In this document: in pieces, positions 34,444-43,389 of the stretch | How the letters are laid out: each line of letters opens with the position of its first letter | How positions within the stretch are numbered: the first letter of the stretch is position 1 | Origin: Bradyrhizobium uaiense | GTDB lineage: Bacteria; Pseudomonadota; Alphaproteobacteria; Rhizobiales; Xanthobacteraceae | Direction: 5' to 3' | NCBI RefSeq assembly: GCF_010811875.1 | Contig: NZ_VKHP01000028.1 | Coordinates: 1-53,775, forward strand | DNA length: 53,775 nt | Position numbers and translations under genes: made by a program | Notes under the pieces: generated by a model | Told to the model about the DNA's origin: nothing | The model's input: only the letters and a program-made list of their open reading frames with translations | The model's database searches: none

Positions 34444-36768
34444 TCAAGCAATTGAGCGCGAGGGAACCACGTGCAGCTGCTCGTCGGTCCGCCGGCCGTG
34501 CGAGGCATTGAGCAGCTGGCGGATGCGCACCGCGGGAACCGGCCGGCTGAACAGGTATCCCTGTGCTTCGGTCACCGCACCGTCGGCGCTGATCAGTTCG
34601 AGCTGTTCATTGGTCTCGATGCCCTCGACCACGACCGACATGCCGAGATCCGCGGACAGCCGAGCCACGCCGCGCAGCAGGGTCAGCGGACGATCACTGT
34701 CGATGCCTTCGAGGAAGGAGCGGTCGATCTTGACCTTCTGCAGCGGGAAATTGTGCAGGTAGCTGAGCGACGAGTAGCCGGTGCCGAAATCATCCAGCGA
34801 GATCCGCACGCCGAGCGAGCGCAGCTGCGACAGCACGTCGTGGGTCAGCTCGGTGTTGTGCAGCAGCGAGGATTCGGTGATCTCGATCTCCAGCCGGTGT
34901 GCCGGCAGGCCGGAGACCTCGAGCGCGTAGCGGACCTCGCTCAGCACGTCGCGCTGATGGAACTGCTGCGGCGAGAAGTTGACGGCGACGCTGACCGCCT
35001 CGGGCCACTTCATGCATTCCATGCAGGCCTTGCGCAGGATCCAGCGGCCGAGGTCGACGATCAGGCCCATGTCCTCGGCGACCGGAATGATGTCGACCGG
35101 AGAGACCGTGCCGCGTGCCGGATGGTTCCAGCGCAACAGCGCCTCGCAGGTCGATACCTTGCCGGACTTCAGGTTGATCAGCGGCTGGTAGAACAGCTCG
35201 AATTCCTCGTTGGCCAGCGCCTTGCGCAGATCGAGCTCGAGGATGCGGCGGGCCTCGACGGTTTGCGCCATCTCGTCGCGGAAGAAGCAGAAGGTGCCGC
35301 GGCCATCGGCCTTGGCGCGGTAGAGCGCCATGTCGGCGTTCTTCAATAGCGTATCGGCGCCGACGCCCGGCGCGGTCATCGCGATGCCGACGCTGGCGCC
35401 GATCTCGACCAGGTGGTTGTCGATCTTGTAGCGCTCGCTGAGGCGGTCGACGATGCGCCGCGCCAGCGCTGCGGCATCCTCATGCGAGTTGATGTTCTGC
35501 TGGAACACGACGAACTCGTCGCCGCCGAACCGCGCCACGAAATCCTCCGGCCGCAGCATCTCGCGCAGCCGCTCGGCGACCGCGCAAAGCAGCTGGTCGC
35601 CGCAGGGATGGCCGAGCGTGTCGTTGACCTGCTTGAACTGGTCGAGGTCGACGAACAGCAATGCGGAGCGATGGTCGCCGTGCTGCATCGCGAGCAGCCG
35701 GCCGATCTCGTCGCGGAAATTGACGCGGTTGGGGAGCGCGGTCAGCTCGTCGTAGCGCGCGAGGTGGCTGATCCTGGCCTCGGCGTCCTTGCGCTCGGTG
35801 ATATCCTCGACCAGCACGACGGTGCCGCCGCCAGCCATCGGCTGGAACGTCCAGTCGAGCGAACGGTTCTGCGCCGGATCGGGATCGCTGGTGACGATGT
35901 CGCCGCGCTGCGAGCTCTCGATCTCGTAGAGAATCTGCTGCGCGGCCGCGGCCGAGATCGCGCCCGACAGCACGCAGGCGTTGCAGATATCGGTCGCGCT
36001 GGCGCCGCGCTGCACGAAATCCTCCGACAGCTCCATCATCTCGATGAAGCGGTGGTTCATCACCGCAAGGCGGCCGTCGGCGGAGAACATGCAGAGGCCG
36101 TGCGGCATGTTGTTCAGCGCGGTATCGAACTGGCCCGCCAGCGCCGCCTCGCGCTCCTTGGCGATCCAGGCATTGACGTAGATGCGCTGCAGGCTCGTGG
36201 TGAGGTGGCGGATGGCACTGAAGAACACCAGGCTGAGCAGCGCCAACGCGATGTGATAGGGACCACCGACATACATCAGCGCGGCGATCAGGGGACCGAT
36301 CGACATCAACAGATGCAGGTGGAAGATCTGCGGCCGGCCGAAGGTCCGTCCGACCCCCGCCGAGGTGTAGGCGACCACCGTGGTGACGCAGAGCATATGC
36401 GCGGCGGCGTCGCTGGTCGTGAGCAGGACGGCGGCGCCCCACAGGCCGAGCGCAATGCCGTAGGCGAGGCTGCCGATCCGGTAGCGCTTCTCCCAGGCCA
36501 CGGACTCTTCGACGGTGAGGCGGGAATTGCGCTGCTGGTAGCGGTACATCTGCAGCGCGCGCGCCAGACCCACCACGATGAACAGCGGCACGCACAGCCA
36601 GGACAGGAGATTGCCGGTGACGAACGCAATCACGGCGCCCGCAATGGCGGGGCCGAAGGCGCCGAAGATCATGGGCGCGGGGTTCATGAACAGGGAATCG
36701 ACCAACGCCGCGGAGATCGTCGGCGACATCGACTGGTCCGGTTCTCCCGTCTGACTTGCAAACTGCAT
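34444..36768 (-). CDS. MASE-like/PAS/GGDEF/EAL c-di-GMP protein
   Basis: 774 aa: about six membrane helices in residues 15-200, a PAS-like segment (about 215-335, DTALNNMPHGLCMFSADGRL), a GGDEF domain with intact FGGDEF, and an EAL domain with intact EALLRW, NFSPQQF, EITES, DDFGTGYSSL and EGIET. Both the cyclase and phosphodiesterase active sites look complete, so it may make or break c-di-GMP depending on its sensor. It sits inside the Tol-Pal cluster, transcribed the same way. Signal sensed is unknown. Confidence 0.9.
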   Translation of the reverse strand: MQFASQTGEPDQSMSPTISAALVDSLFMNPAPMIFGAFGPAIAGAVIAFVTGNLLSWLCVPLFIVVGLARALQMYRYQQRNSRLTVEESVAWEKRYRIGSLAYGIALGLWGAAVLLTTSDAAAHMLCVTTVVAYTSAGVGRTFGRPQIFHLHLLMSIGPLIAALMYVGGPYHIALALLSLVFFSAIRHLTTSLQRIYVNAWIAKEREAALAGQFDTALNNMPHGLCMFSADGRLAVMNHRFIEMMELSEDFVQRGASATDICNACVLSGAISAAAAQQILYEIESSQRGDIVTSDPDPAQNRSLDWTFQPMAGGGTVVLVEDITERKDAEARISHLARYDELTALPNRVNFRDEIGRLLAMQHGDHRSALLFVDLDQFKQVNDTLGHPCGDQLLCAVAERLREMLRPEDFVARFGGDEFVVFQQNINSHEDAAALARRIVDRLSERYKIDNHLVEIGASVGIAMTAPGVGADTLLKNADMALYRAKADGRGTFCFFRDEMAQTVEARRILELDLRKALANEEFELFYQPLINLKSGKVSTCEALLRWNHPARGTVSPVDIIPVAEDMGLIVDLGRWILRKACMECMKWPEAVSVAVNFSPQQFHQRDVLSEVRYALEVSGLPAHRLEIEITESSLLHNTELTHDVLSQLRSLGVRISLDDFGTGYSSLSYLHNFPLQKVKIDRSFLEGIDSDRPLTLLRGVARLSADLGMSVVVEGIETNEQLELISADGAVTEAQGYLFSRPVPAVRIRQLLNASHGRRTDEQLHVVPSRSIA

Positions 36769-36952
36769 TGTGAGAGCGCGCGTCCTTTTCAGCTCGCACT
36801 CTTACTGATCGCAGGTGAAGTCTTTCTGAGGGAACATCGTTAGCGAGTCCTTGCCACGGCCCGCTGGCGACCGAAATTCACCATGAAATTCAGTGCGCTA
36901 GGTAAGAACTGCCGACCAGCACCGGGGTTCCCCGGAGCAGGTCTGCGCGAGC

Positions 36953-38311
36953 TTACGACAACAGCGGCGACCAGGCCGGATCGGAAGCAAATCCGGGGGT
37001 CGGGACCCGCAACTCATTGCGCCCGGAGACGTCGATGGTGAACAGCGACGGACCGCTGTTGCCGCCGGGATCGCGGAAGAACATCACGACGCGCCCATTC
37101 GGCGCGAAGGTCGGCCCCTCATTGTGGAATCCCGAGGTCAGGATGCGCTCGCCCGAACCGTCGGGCTTCATGATGCCGATCGCGAACTGCCCGCCGCCCT
37201 GCTTGGTAAACGCGATGTAGTCGCCGCGCGGCGACCAAACCGGCGTCGAATAGGTGCCGTCGCCGAACGAGATGCGCTGGGCGCCGCCGCCGGTTGCCGG
37301 CATCACATAGATCTGCGGCTTGCCGCCGCGATCGGATTCGAAGCAGAGCCGCGTGCCGTCAGGCGCGTAGGACGGCGAGGTGTCGATCGCCGGCGTGTCG
37401 GTCAGCCGCGTCATCGACTTCGAGCGCAGATCCATCACGAACAGATTGGAGTTGCCGCCCTGCTGCAAGCTCATGATCACGCGCTGGCCGTCGGGCGAGA
37501 AGCGCGGTGAGAACGACATGCCCGGGAAGTTGCCGACGATCTCGCGCTGGCCGGTCTCGATGTTGAGCAGATAGACGCGCGGGTCGCCCTGCCCGAACTC
37601 CATGTAGGTGATTTCCTGGGTCGACGGCGAGAAGCGCGGCGTCAGCACCAGATCCGAGCCGCGGGTCAGATAGCGCACATTGGCGCCGTCCTGATCCATC
37701 AGCGCGAGCCGCTTGACGCGGCGATCCGCCGAGCCGCTCTCGTCGACGAACACGACGCGGGTGTCGAAGTAGCCCTTCTCGCCGGTCATGCGCTCGTAGA
37801 TCTGGTCGGAGATGATGTGCGCGATGCGCCGCCAGTATTCGGCCGAGGTGTCGTACTGCTGGCCCGCAAGCTGCTGGCCGGTGTTGACGTCCCAGAGCCG
37901 GAATTCCGCCTTCACGCGGCCGTTGCCCTGGCGCGTCATCCGGCCGGTCACCAGCGCCTGCGCGTTGATGCTCTTCCAGTTGTTGAAGTTCGGCGCAGCG
38001 TCGATGTTGATCTGCTTCTCGAGATAGGCCGCCTGATCGATCGGCGCGAACAAGCCGCTGCGCTTCAGGTTGTTGGTGATCACCTGCGTGACGCCGACGC
38101 CAACTTCGGCGTCGCCGGGTGTGCCGGCGGCAAAGTTCGGGATCGCGATCGGCACCGGAGCGAACTCGCCCTCGGTGATGGTGATCCGCTTCTGAGCGAA
38201 CGCGGGACCGGCGAGTCCGCCCAGCATCGCGCCAGCGGACGCCATTCCGGCCAGGATATGCCGGCGGCTCGGACGGAATAGCGTTTCAGGCAATCGGGTC
38301 TTGTCAATCAT
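36953..38311 (-). CDS. tolB: Tol-Pal system beta-propeller protein TolB
   Basis: 452 aa. N-terminal export signal with twin arginine ([14 protein letters not shown]), consistent with Tat export, then an N-terminal domain and a six-bladed propeller built of WD-like repeats ([48 protein letters not shown]). TolB is periplasmic and links TolA to Pal. The TolA gene ends 38 bases upstream. The start at 38311 fits the signal peptide. Confidence 0.95.
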   Translation of the reverse strand: MIDKTRLPETLFRPSRRHILAGMASAGAMLGGLAGPAFAQKRITITEGEFAPVPIAIPNFAAGTPGDAEVGVGVTQVITNNLKRSGLFAPIDQAAYLEKQINIDAAPNFNNWKSINAQALVTGRMTRQGNGRVKAEFRLWDVNTGQQLAGQQYDTSAEYWRRIAHIISDQIYERMTGEKGYFDTRVVFVDESGSADRRVKRLALMDQDGANVRYLTRGSDLVLTPRFSPSTQEITYMEFGQGDPRVYLLNIETGQREIVGNFPGMSFSPRFSPDGQRVIMSLQQGGNSNLFVMDLRSKSMTRLTDTPAIDTSPSYAPDGTRLCFESDRGGKPQIYVMPATGGGAQRISFGDGTYSTPVWSPRGDYIAFTKQGGGQFAIGIMKPDGSGERILTSGFHNEGPTFAPNGRVVMFFRDPGGNSGPSLFTIDVSGRNELRVPTPGFASDPAWSPLLS

Positions 38312-38348
38312 CGCTCGAACTCATGCTCGTAAACAGTGGCGCGCATTT

Positions 38349-39281
38349 TCAGCTCTGCCTCTCGGTAAAGGCCGGCTCAAAGAACTGCCACTCCTCAAAG
38401 AAACCTGGAGGCAATCGATAGGGCTGGCACTCGATGATCGCGCGCAAGCCACTCTCCTGATACACCCGAAGATAGGGCGTCTTCGCCGTTCCCACCACGA
38501 CCGGCATGCCTTCCAGCGTGCCGTCGCGCTTCAAATGGATGGAGAACACGGCCTCTGCCATCTGTGCCTCTATTCCACCGTAAGGCTTCTTCCAGCAGCG
38601 CTCGACCTGCTGCCGGAACATCGCGCCCCAGGTCGCGGAATTGTCGGCGGCCTTGCCCTTCGCCGTCCCGAGCGCCGCATTGGCATTGAGCGTATCGCCG
38701 GTCGCCGCGGCGCGCGTCGGGTCACGCTTGTCGAGCAGCGCTGCGATCTTGCTCTGGTCGAACACGCGATCCTTCGGCTTCTGCTCCGGCGGCGGCTTGG
38801 CGGCCTGCTGGACCGGCTTCGGCGGCGGCTTCTTCTCTTCCTTCTTGATCGCTTCCGCGATCGGGTCGGGCTTCACCGGATCGGGCTTCTTCTCGACCGG
38901 CTTCGGCTCTTCCTTCGGCTTATTCTCGACCTTCTTCGGCGGATCCGGCTTCTTGTCTTCCGGCTTCTCCACCTTCGGCGCCGGCTGCGGCGCGGTATCG
39001 GTCACCACAGGCGGCTTCTTTTCCTCGACCTTGCCGACGGTGTCGTCGACCGGCTTGGCTTCGGCGACCTTGTCGACCAGTGGCTTGGGATTTTCCTTCT
39101 TGCCGTCCTTCTGGCCGGCCATGACATGCGAGAGCTGGTCGGGCGAGATCACATCGACGGCAACGGATTCCTCTTCGGGCATCACGTACGCCCTGGTCGA
39201 AAACGATACGAGGCCCCACCCGATCACGAGGACGTGCAGGACAATCGATGCCGCCAGAGTCTTGTCGACCTTGACCTTCAA
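38349..39281 (-). CDS. tolA: Tol-Pal system protein TolA
   Basis: 310 aa: one N-terminal membrane helix (about residues 9-28), a long Lys/Pro/Glu-rich stretch (about 70-190, KPDPPKKVENKPKEEPKPVE) and a small C-terminal domain (WGAMFRQQVERCWKKPYGGI). TolA spans the periplasm and transmits the energised state of TolQR to TolB and Pal. The C-terminal domain is the part that binds TolB. Gene order tolQ-tolR-tolA-tolB is standard. Confidence 0.92.
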   Translation of the reverse strand: MKVKVDKTLAASIVLHVLVIGWGLVSFSTRAYVMPEEESVAVDVISPDQLSHVMAGQKDGKKENPKPLVDKVAEAKPVDDTVGKVEEKKPPVVTDTAPQPAPKVEKPEDKKPDPPKKVENKPKEEPKPVEKKPDPVKPDPIAEAIKKEEKKPPPKPVQQAAKPPPEQKPKDRVFDQSKIAALLDKRDPTRAAATGDTLNANAALGTAKGKAADNSATWGAMFRQQVERCWKKPYGGIEAQMAEAVFSIHLKRDGTLEGMPVVVGTAKTPYLRVYQESGLRAIIECQPYRLPPGFFEEWQFFEPAFTERQS

Positions 39282-39311
39282 ATCAGGCTTCCCCGTGCCT
39301 TGGCATGGTGG

Positions 39312-39779
39312 TTATCCGCCTTCCGGGATGATGACGATATTCGCCTTGAATCCCGCGGCCCGGACTTCCCCGAGCAATTTCATCATATCCGTGTAACAGA
39401 CGTCCTTGTCGCCACGCAGATAGACCACTTTTTCGGCATCGGACCGGGCATCTCCGATCGCCTTGATCTTGGCCGGAAAATCGGCCGCCGTGACCGGCGC
39501 GTCACCCAGATAGAGCTCGACATTCGAGTTGCAGCCGCCACCGGTGCGCTTGACCGACAGCGTCAAGGGCGGCTGGTTCGACGAGATCGACTTGCCGCCG
39601 CTCGCGACCGGCAGGTCGATGTCGATGTTCGACGTCATCAGCGGCGCCGCCACCATGAAGATGATGAGCAGCACCAGCATCACGTCGACCATCGGCGTGA
39701 CGTTGATCTCGGCCATGACCGGCTTGCGTCCGCGGCGGCGTCTGCCACCACCGCCGGACCCTGCCATGCTCATCGCCAT
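39312..39779 (-). CDS. tolR: Tol-Pal system protein TolR (ExbD family)
   Basis: 155 aa. Basic Gly/Arg-rich N-terminus, then AEINVTPMVDVMLVLLIIFM with the conserved membrane Asp that carries protons, and a periplasmic domain ending NIVIIPEGG. Pairs with TolQ in the proton-driven motor. tolA begins 30 bases after its stop. Confidence 0.95.
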   Translation of the reverse strand: MAMSMAGSGGGGRRRRGRKPVMAEINVTPMVDVMLVLLIIFMVAAPLMTSNIDIDLPVASGGKSISSNQPPLTLSVKRTGGGCNSNVELYLGDAPVTAADFPAKIKAIGDARSDAEKVVYLRGDKDVCYTDMMKLLGEVRAAGFKANIVIIPEGG

Positions 39780-39813
39780 GATCGTGCGCTCGCAAAACTG
39801 ACCATCACGCCTC

Positions 39814-40527
39814 TCAGCCCCGCTCGTCGATCTGACGCGACAGGATGGCGGAGAATTCGTCGGCGAACCCCTCCAGGCGCGCGGCCTGCCGGTTCACCTC
39901 CGAAGTGAACTTATTGTAGAAAATAGTCGCCGGAATTGCGGCAATCAGGCCGATTGCGGTGGCAAATAGCGCTTCCGCGATACCGGGCGCCACCACGGCC
40001 AGGGAGGTGTTTTTCGAGGCCGCGATCGACTGGAAGCTCGACATGATGCCCCAGACGGTGCCGAACAGGCCGACAAAGGGGCCGGCCGAGCCCACGGTGG
40101 CCAGCACCAGGAGCCGCCGTTCCAGCCGCTCCACCTCCCGGGCAATCGAGACGTTCATGACCTTCTCGATCCGGGCCTGGAGGCCGGCAAAGGACCGCGA
40201 CTGGCTCTCGAACGAGCGCTTCCACTCCCGCATCGCCGCCACGAAGCAGGCCGCCATGGACTGGGTCGGCTTGGCCGAGAGCGCCCGGTAGAGTTCCTCG
40301 ATCGACTGGCCGGACCAGAATGCCTGCTCGAACTTGTCCATCGCCCGCTTGGTGCGGGCGTAGAGCAGGATCTTGTCGATCGCGATCGCCCAGACCCACA
40401 CCGAGCAGGACAGAAGTCCCAACATCACGCATTTGACGACCCAATGGGCCTGCCAAAACAATGCGATCAGCGACACATCGCTCGATGCCAGTGGCAGAGT
40501 TGATTGAGCCACATCGGCGGGATTCAT
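39814..40527 (-). CDS. tolQ: Tol-Pal system protein TolQ (ExbB family)
   Basis: 237 aa from ATG 40527 (MNPADVAQSTLPLASS), with GAGAGG upstream; a TTG two codons earlier is possible. Three membrane helices; the signature LATVGSAGPFVGLFGTVWGI and SIAASKNTSLAVVAPGIAEA is complete. Inner-membrane motor subunit with TolR. First gene of the Tol cluster; ybgC is not seen directly upstream. Confidence 0.95.
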   Translation of the reverse strand: MNPADVAQSTLPLASSDVSLIALFWQAHWVVKCVMLGLLSCSVWVWAIAIDKILLYARTKRAMDKFEQAFWSGQSIEELYRALSAKPTQSMAACFVAAMREWKRSFESQSRSFAGLQARIEKVMNVSIAREVERLERRLLVLATVGSAGPFVGLFGTVWGIMSSFQSIAASKNTSLAVVAPGIAEALFATAIGLIAAIPATIFYNKFTSEVNRQAARLEGFADEFSAILSRQIDERG

Positions 40528-41057
40528 CGGCAATATCCTCTCAACGCAAGTGTCCCAATTCGGCGGGCTGCCAACCGGCAGCGGTTCGACGGCCGCGCGC
40601 CCGGCGCGGCAAAAACTGCGCGAGAGCCTCTTACATCTGTCGCATGGGGGGCCCGTCCAAAGCCGGGTCCTGATTCCCCTGCCAACATGTCAAAACGAGG
40701 GCTTTTCACGCGGCATTCCGACCCTAACCAAACGCTAATCATGGTTAAGGCGAAGTTACCAAAGGGAAATTTGGAGGCGGGAATTGCCGCCGGCGCAGGG
40801 AGTTGGCGGGTTCCCGAGATGAACGGGTTGCGGCCGGTTGCAGGTTATGTGTGCAAGGCGGCACGCCTTCTCCGCATCGTCCTGGATCAACTCAGTCGCA
40901 CGCGCGTGAGGGAGCCACCGGCGGCAGGGCTCCCTCCCCCCTTGCGGGGGAGGGTTGGGGAGAGGGGCGCCACACGACGTGCGCGCTCCGTATTCATCAC
41001 GACGACAAGCGAACAATTTGCGGGCGCGATACACTCATCGATCATCTCGCCCGGGGC

Positions 41058-41108
41058 CACCCCTCTCCCCACCCTCTCCCGCAAGGGGAGAGGGTGGGGA
41101 GAGGGGTG
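41058..41108. repeat. long perfect GC-rich palindrome
   Basis: Arms 41058-41080 and 41086-41108 form a perfect 23-bp stem (CACCCCTCTCCCCACC... arm) with loop GCAAG. A related sequence (CTTGCGGGGGAGGGTTGGGGAGAGGGG) lies at about 40939-40966. Same motif family as the repeat before the MATE gene. Confidence 0.8.
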
Positions 41109-41160
41109 CTTACATCACTCGATTTGCTGCACGCCTTCTCGCACGCGTCTGTCGCGTACC

Positions 41161-41180
41161 CTCAGGTGCGCAATTGCGCA
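41161..41180. repeat. 20-bp repeat left of crcB
   Basis: CTCAGGTGCGCAATTGCGCA, followed by TCGGGGAATGAC. An exact copy of the 20 bases is at 41782-41801 in the same orientation, so the two flank crcB. Confidence 0.7.
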
Positions 41181-41210
41181 TCGGGGAATGACGACGGCGC
41201 GAGGCGCGTC

Positions 41211-41597
41211 TCAGGTCAAATGCCGCACGATCGCCAATCCGGCGAACAGCCCCATGATCGACAACGCCACCGAACCCGCGACATACAGCACCGCGAGCCC
41301 GAGCTCGCCACGCTCATAGAGCAGCGCGGTGTCGAGCGAGAACGCGGAGAAGGTGGTGTAGCCGCCGAGGATGCCGGTCATCAGGAACAGTCGCCAGGGC
41401 TGCGAGGCCTCGCCCTTGAAGGCGAGATAGCCGGCGATCAGGCCCATCACGGTCGAGCCGGTGATGTTGATGATGAAGGTGCCCCAGGGAAACGCGATGC
41501 CGATGCAGCGTGCGCAGGTGACGTTGATCAGGTGGCGCAGCGTCGCACCAAGGCCGCCGCCGAAGAAGACGAGGAGATAGCTGGTCAGTTGCCCCAT
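41211..41597 (-). CDS. crcB: fluoride channel CrcB/Fluc
   Basis: 128 aa, the usual length, from ATG 41597 (MGQLTSYLLVFFGGGLGATL). Four membrane helices with signature GATLRHLIN, FPWGTFIINITGSTVMG, GGYTTFSAFSLDT. It lets fluoride leave the cell as a dual-topology dimer. No fluoride riboswitch was recognised upstream. It is flanked by direct repeat copies. Confidence 0.92.
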   Translation of the reverse strand: MGQLTSYLLVFFGGGLGATLRHLINVTCARCIGIAFPWGTFIINITGSTVMGLIAGYLAFKGEASQPWRLFLMTGILGGYTTFSAFSLDTALLYERGELGLAVLYVAGSVALSIMGLFAGLAIVRHLT

Positions 41598-41640
41598 GGG
41601 GGCTTTGTGCCGCATGGCGGATGATGTCGCAAGAAAACAA

Positions 41641-41670
41641 AAAGGGCGGCAATCGATGCTGCCGCCCTTC
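41641..41670 (-). terminator. intrinsic terminator after sodB
   Basis: On the minus strand GGGCGGC (loop of about 10) GCCGCCC is followed by TTTTTGTTTTC. It lies between the sodB stop (41825) and the crcB start. Confidence 0.75.
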
Positions 41671-41781
41671 CAAAAAAGCTCTCGTCGTCATTTCGGGGCG
41701 GTCCGCAGGACCGACCCCGGAATCCCTTCATCCATCAAGCGTGCGGCCCGATGGATTCCGGGGACGATGCTTCGCATCGCC

Positions 41782-41801
41782 CTCAGGTGCGCAATTGCGC
41801 A
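41782..41801. repeat. 20-bp repeat right of crcB
   Basis: Exact copy of the 20-mer at 41161-41180 with TGCGCAATTGCGCA at its centre. It is followed by CCCGGGAATGAC and preceded by other pieces of a common intergenic repeat (GGACGATGCTTCGCATCG hairpin). Confidence 0.7.
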
Positions 41802-41824
41802 CCCGGGAATGACATCGCCTGCGC

Positions 41825-42424
41825 TTAGCCGGCCTTGCCGAACAGTTCGTCGACATAGTCCCAATTAACGAGGCTGTCGACGAACGCCTTCAGATAGTCC
41901 GGACGGCGGTTGCGGTAGTCGATGTAGTAGGAGTGCTCCCAGACGTCGACGCCGAGGATCGGCACCGCGCCGTGGACCAGCGGGTTCTCGCCGTTCGGGG
42001 TCTTGGCGATCTCGAGCTTGCCGCCCTTGACCTGAAGCCAGGCCCAGCCGGAGCCGAACTGGCCAACGCCGGCGGCGGCGAAATCGGCCTTGAACTTCTC
42101 GAAGCCGCCGAGGTCCTCGTTGATCTTCTTTTCCAGGCGACCGGGCAGCTTGCTGCCACCGCCATTCGGCTTCATCCACTTCCAGAAGTGGATGTGGTTG
42201 TAGTGCTGACCGGCATTGTTGAAGACGGCCGCGTTCTTGCCGAACGAACCCTTCACGATCTCTTCGAGGGACTTGCCTTCGAATTCGGTCCCCTTGATCG
42301 CGTTGTTGCCGTTGGTGACGTAGGCCTGGTGATGCTTGTCGTGGTGAAACTCCAGCGTTTCCTTGGACATGTAGGGCGCAAGGGCGTCGTGGGCATAGGG
42401 CAGATCGGGTAGCGTGAAGGTCAT
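41825..42424 (-). CDS. sodB: Fe/Mn superoxide dismutase
   Basis: 199 aa. It dismutates superoxide to hydrogen peroxide and oxygen. Metal ligands: His in LEFHHDKHHQAY, His in HYNHIHFWKWM, and Asp and His in GVDVWEHSYYIDY. No signal peptide, so cytoplasmic. The start at 42424 fits the standard MTFTLPDLPYAHDALAP opening. Metal choice (Fe or Mn) cannot be settled by eye. Confidence 0.95.
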   Translation of the reverse strand: MTFTLPDLPYAHDALAPYMSKETLEFHHDKHHQAYVTNGNNAIKGTEFEGKSLEEIVKGSFGKNAAVFNNAGQHYNHIHFWKWMKPNGGGSKLPGRLEKKINEDLGGFEKFKADFAAAGVGQFGSGWAWLQVKGGKLEIAKTPNGENPLVHGAVPILGVDVWEHSYYIDYRNRRPDYLKAFVDSLVNWDYVDELFGKAG

Positions 42425-42562
42425 GGGGTAATGTCCAACAGAGGGTGGGAGACTACACTTAACGGGTCCCCCTTATAGAAGGTTCCACGGCGGAGAAACA
42501 CCGCATTTTCAGATCGTGTATGACGGATCGGCACAGCCCAAAGCAGACCCAGGACGGCGACG

Positions 42563-43093
42563 ATGAGCATCGAAATCGACATTCTCAACGGAGATGCGTC
42601 ATGGCAGCGCGCCGAGCCGCTGCTTCGGGCGGTCTGGAGCCCGGATGTCATGCAGAACAAGAGCTGGGCCGATATCAAATGGGCTCATGCGGCTTTGCGC
42701 GTGCTGCTCGACGCGCCCGACGACAGCGGACTGGCCTGCCATGTCGGTATCTATTTCCGGACCATCACCTGGAATGGCCACAAGGTGCATGTCGGCGGCA
42801 TCGGCGGGGTCTCGACCCGCGCGGATTGCCGAGGGCGCGGCTATGCGTCACTCGCGCTCGACGCCGCCGTGCACACCATTCGTGCCAACGATGCGGTGAA
42901 ATTTGCAATCTTATTCTGCGAGCCGCACAATTTCGCGTTCTACCAGGCGCGCGGCTGGCATCCCTTCACCGGCGAAGTCGTTTGCGAACAGCCCTCGGGG
43001 CAGATCCGCTTCGAGGCGATAGCGCCATTCGTCAACGACATCGTCCGCGCGCCGCGCCAGGGCAAGATCGACCTATGCGGCCTGCCGTGGTGA
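42563..43093 (+). CDS. GNAT family N-acetyltransferase
   Basis: 176 aa. Acetyl-CoA site GGIGGVSTRADCRGRGYASLALDAA (V-x-x-x-x-R-G-x-G-Y/A core) and FAFYQARGWHPF following. The overall plan (WADIKWAHAALRVLL, then the CoA motif, and a C-terminus ending in LCGLPW) recalls the aminoglycoside 2'-acetyltransferase-like branch of GNAT, but substrate cannot be stated. Divergent from sodB. Confidence 0.8.
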   Translation: MSIEIDILNGDASWQRAEPLLRAVWSPDVMQNKSWADIKWAHAALRVLLDAPDDSGLACHVGIYFRTITWNGHKVHVGGIGGVSTRADCRGRGYASLALDAAVHTIRANDAVKFAILFCEPHNFAFYQARGWHPFTGEVVCEQPSGQIRFEAIAPFVNDIVRAPRQGKIDLCGLPW

Positions 43094-43211
43094 CCCCTGC
43101 GCGGGCACGGGTGGCTTGCATGTGACGCACACTGTAACATGTCGACCATCATTTATTCCTGCGAGCCCGATCGTTTTGGCATCGATATCCAGCCGCATCG
43201 ACAGTGGACCC

Positions 43212-43330
43212 CCTCTCCCGCTTGCGGGGGAGGGTCGGGGTGGGGGCTCTCTCCACGAGTCACTCCTTGGAGAGAGCCCCCAACCGCCACGCGCTGCGCG
43301 CGCGTCGGCCTCCCCCGCAAGCGGGAGAGG
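43212..43330. repeat. nested inverted-repeat element before the MATE gene
   Basis: Outer 22-bp perfect inverted repeats (CCTCTCCCGCTTGCGGGGGAGG at 43212-43233 and its complement at 43309-43330) enclose an inner 14-bp stem (43242-43255 with 43268-43281). Size about 119 bases, with no coding capacity; it looks like a palindromic MITE-like unit. Confidence 0.75.
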
Positions 43331-43389
43331 CGAAGCGAGCTCGCGGACAAGCCGTTCAATCGCCCTCCGATACCCGCGAGTCGCGACGC

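Larger units (their letters stand above)
40528..41210. other. intergenic stretch with palindromic repeats
   Basis: About 680 bases between tolQ and crcB without a supported gene. It contains the tolQ promoter region, a hairpin around 40928-40966, the long palindrome at 41058-41108 and a repeat copy at 41161-41193. Confidence 0.6.

Noticed and set aside
38301..39908. Long + strand open frame opposite tolA/tolR
   Set aside because: Antisense of the Lys/Pro-rich TolA; composition is an artefact of codon bias.
40900..41120. Repeated GC-rich stretches considered as a CRISPR array
   Set aside because: They are inverted palindromes, few in number and not regularly spaced with unique spacers.
41597..41830. 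Possible fluoride riboswitch upstream of crcB
   Set aside because: The region contains the sodB terminator and a generic repeat; no riboswitch core was recognised.
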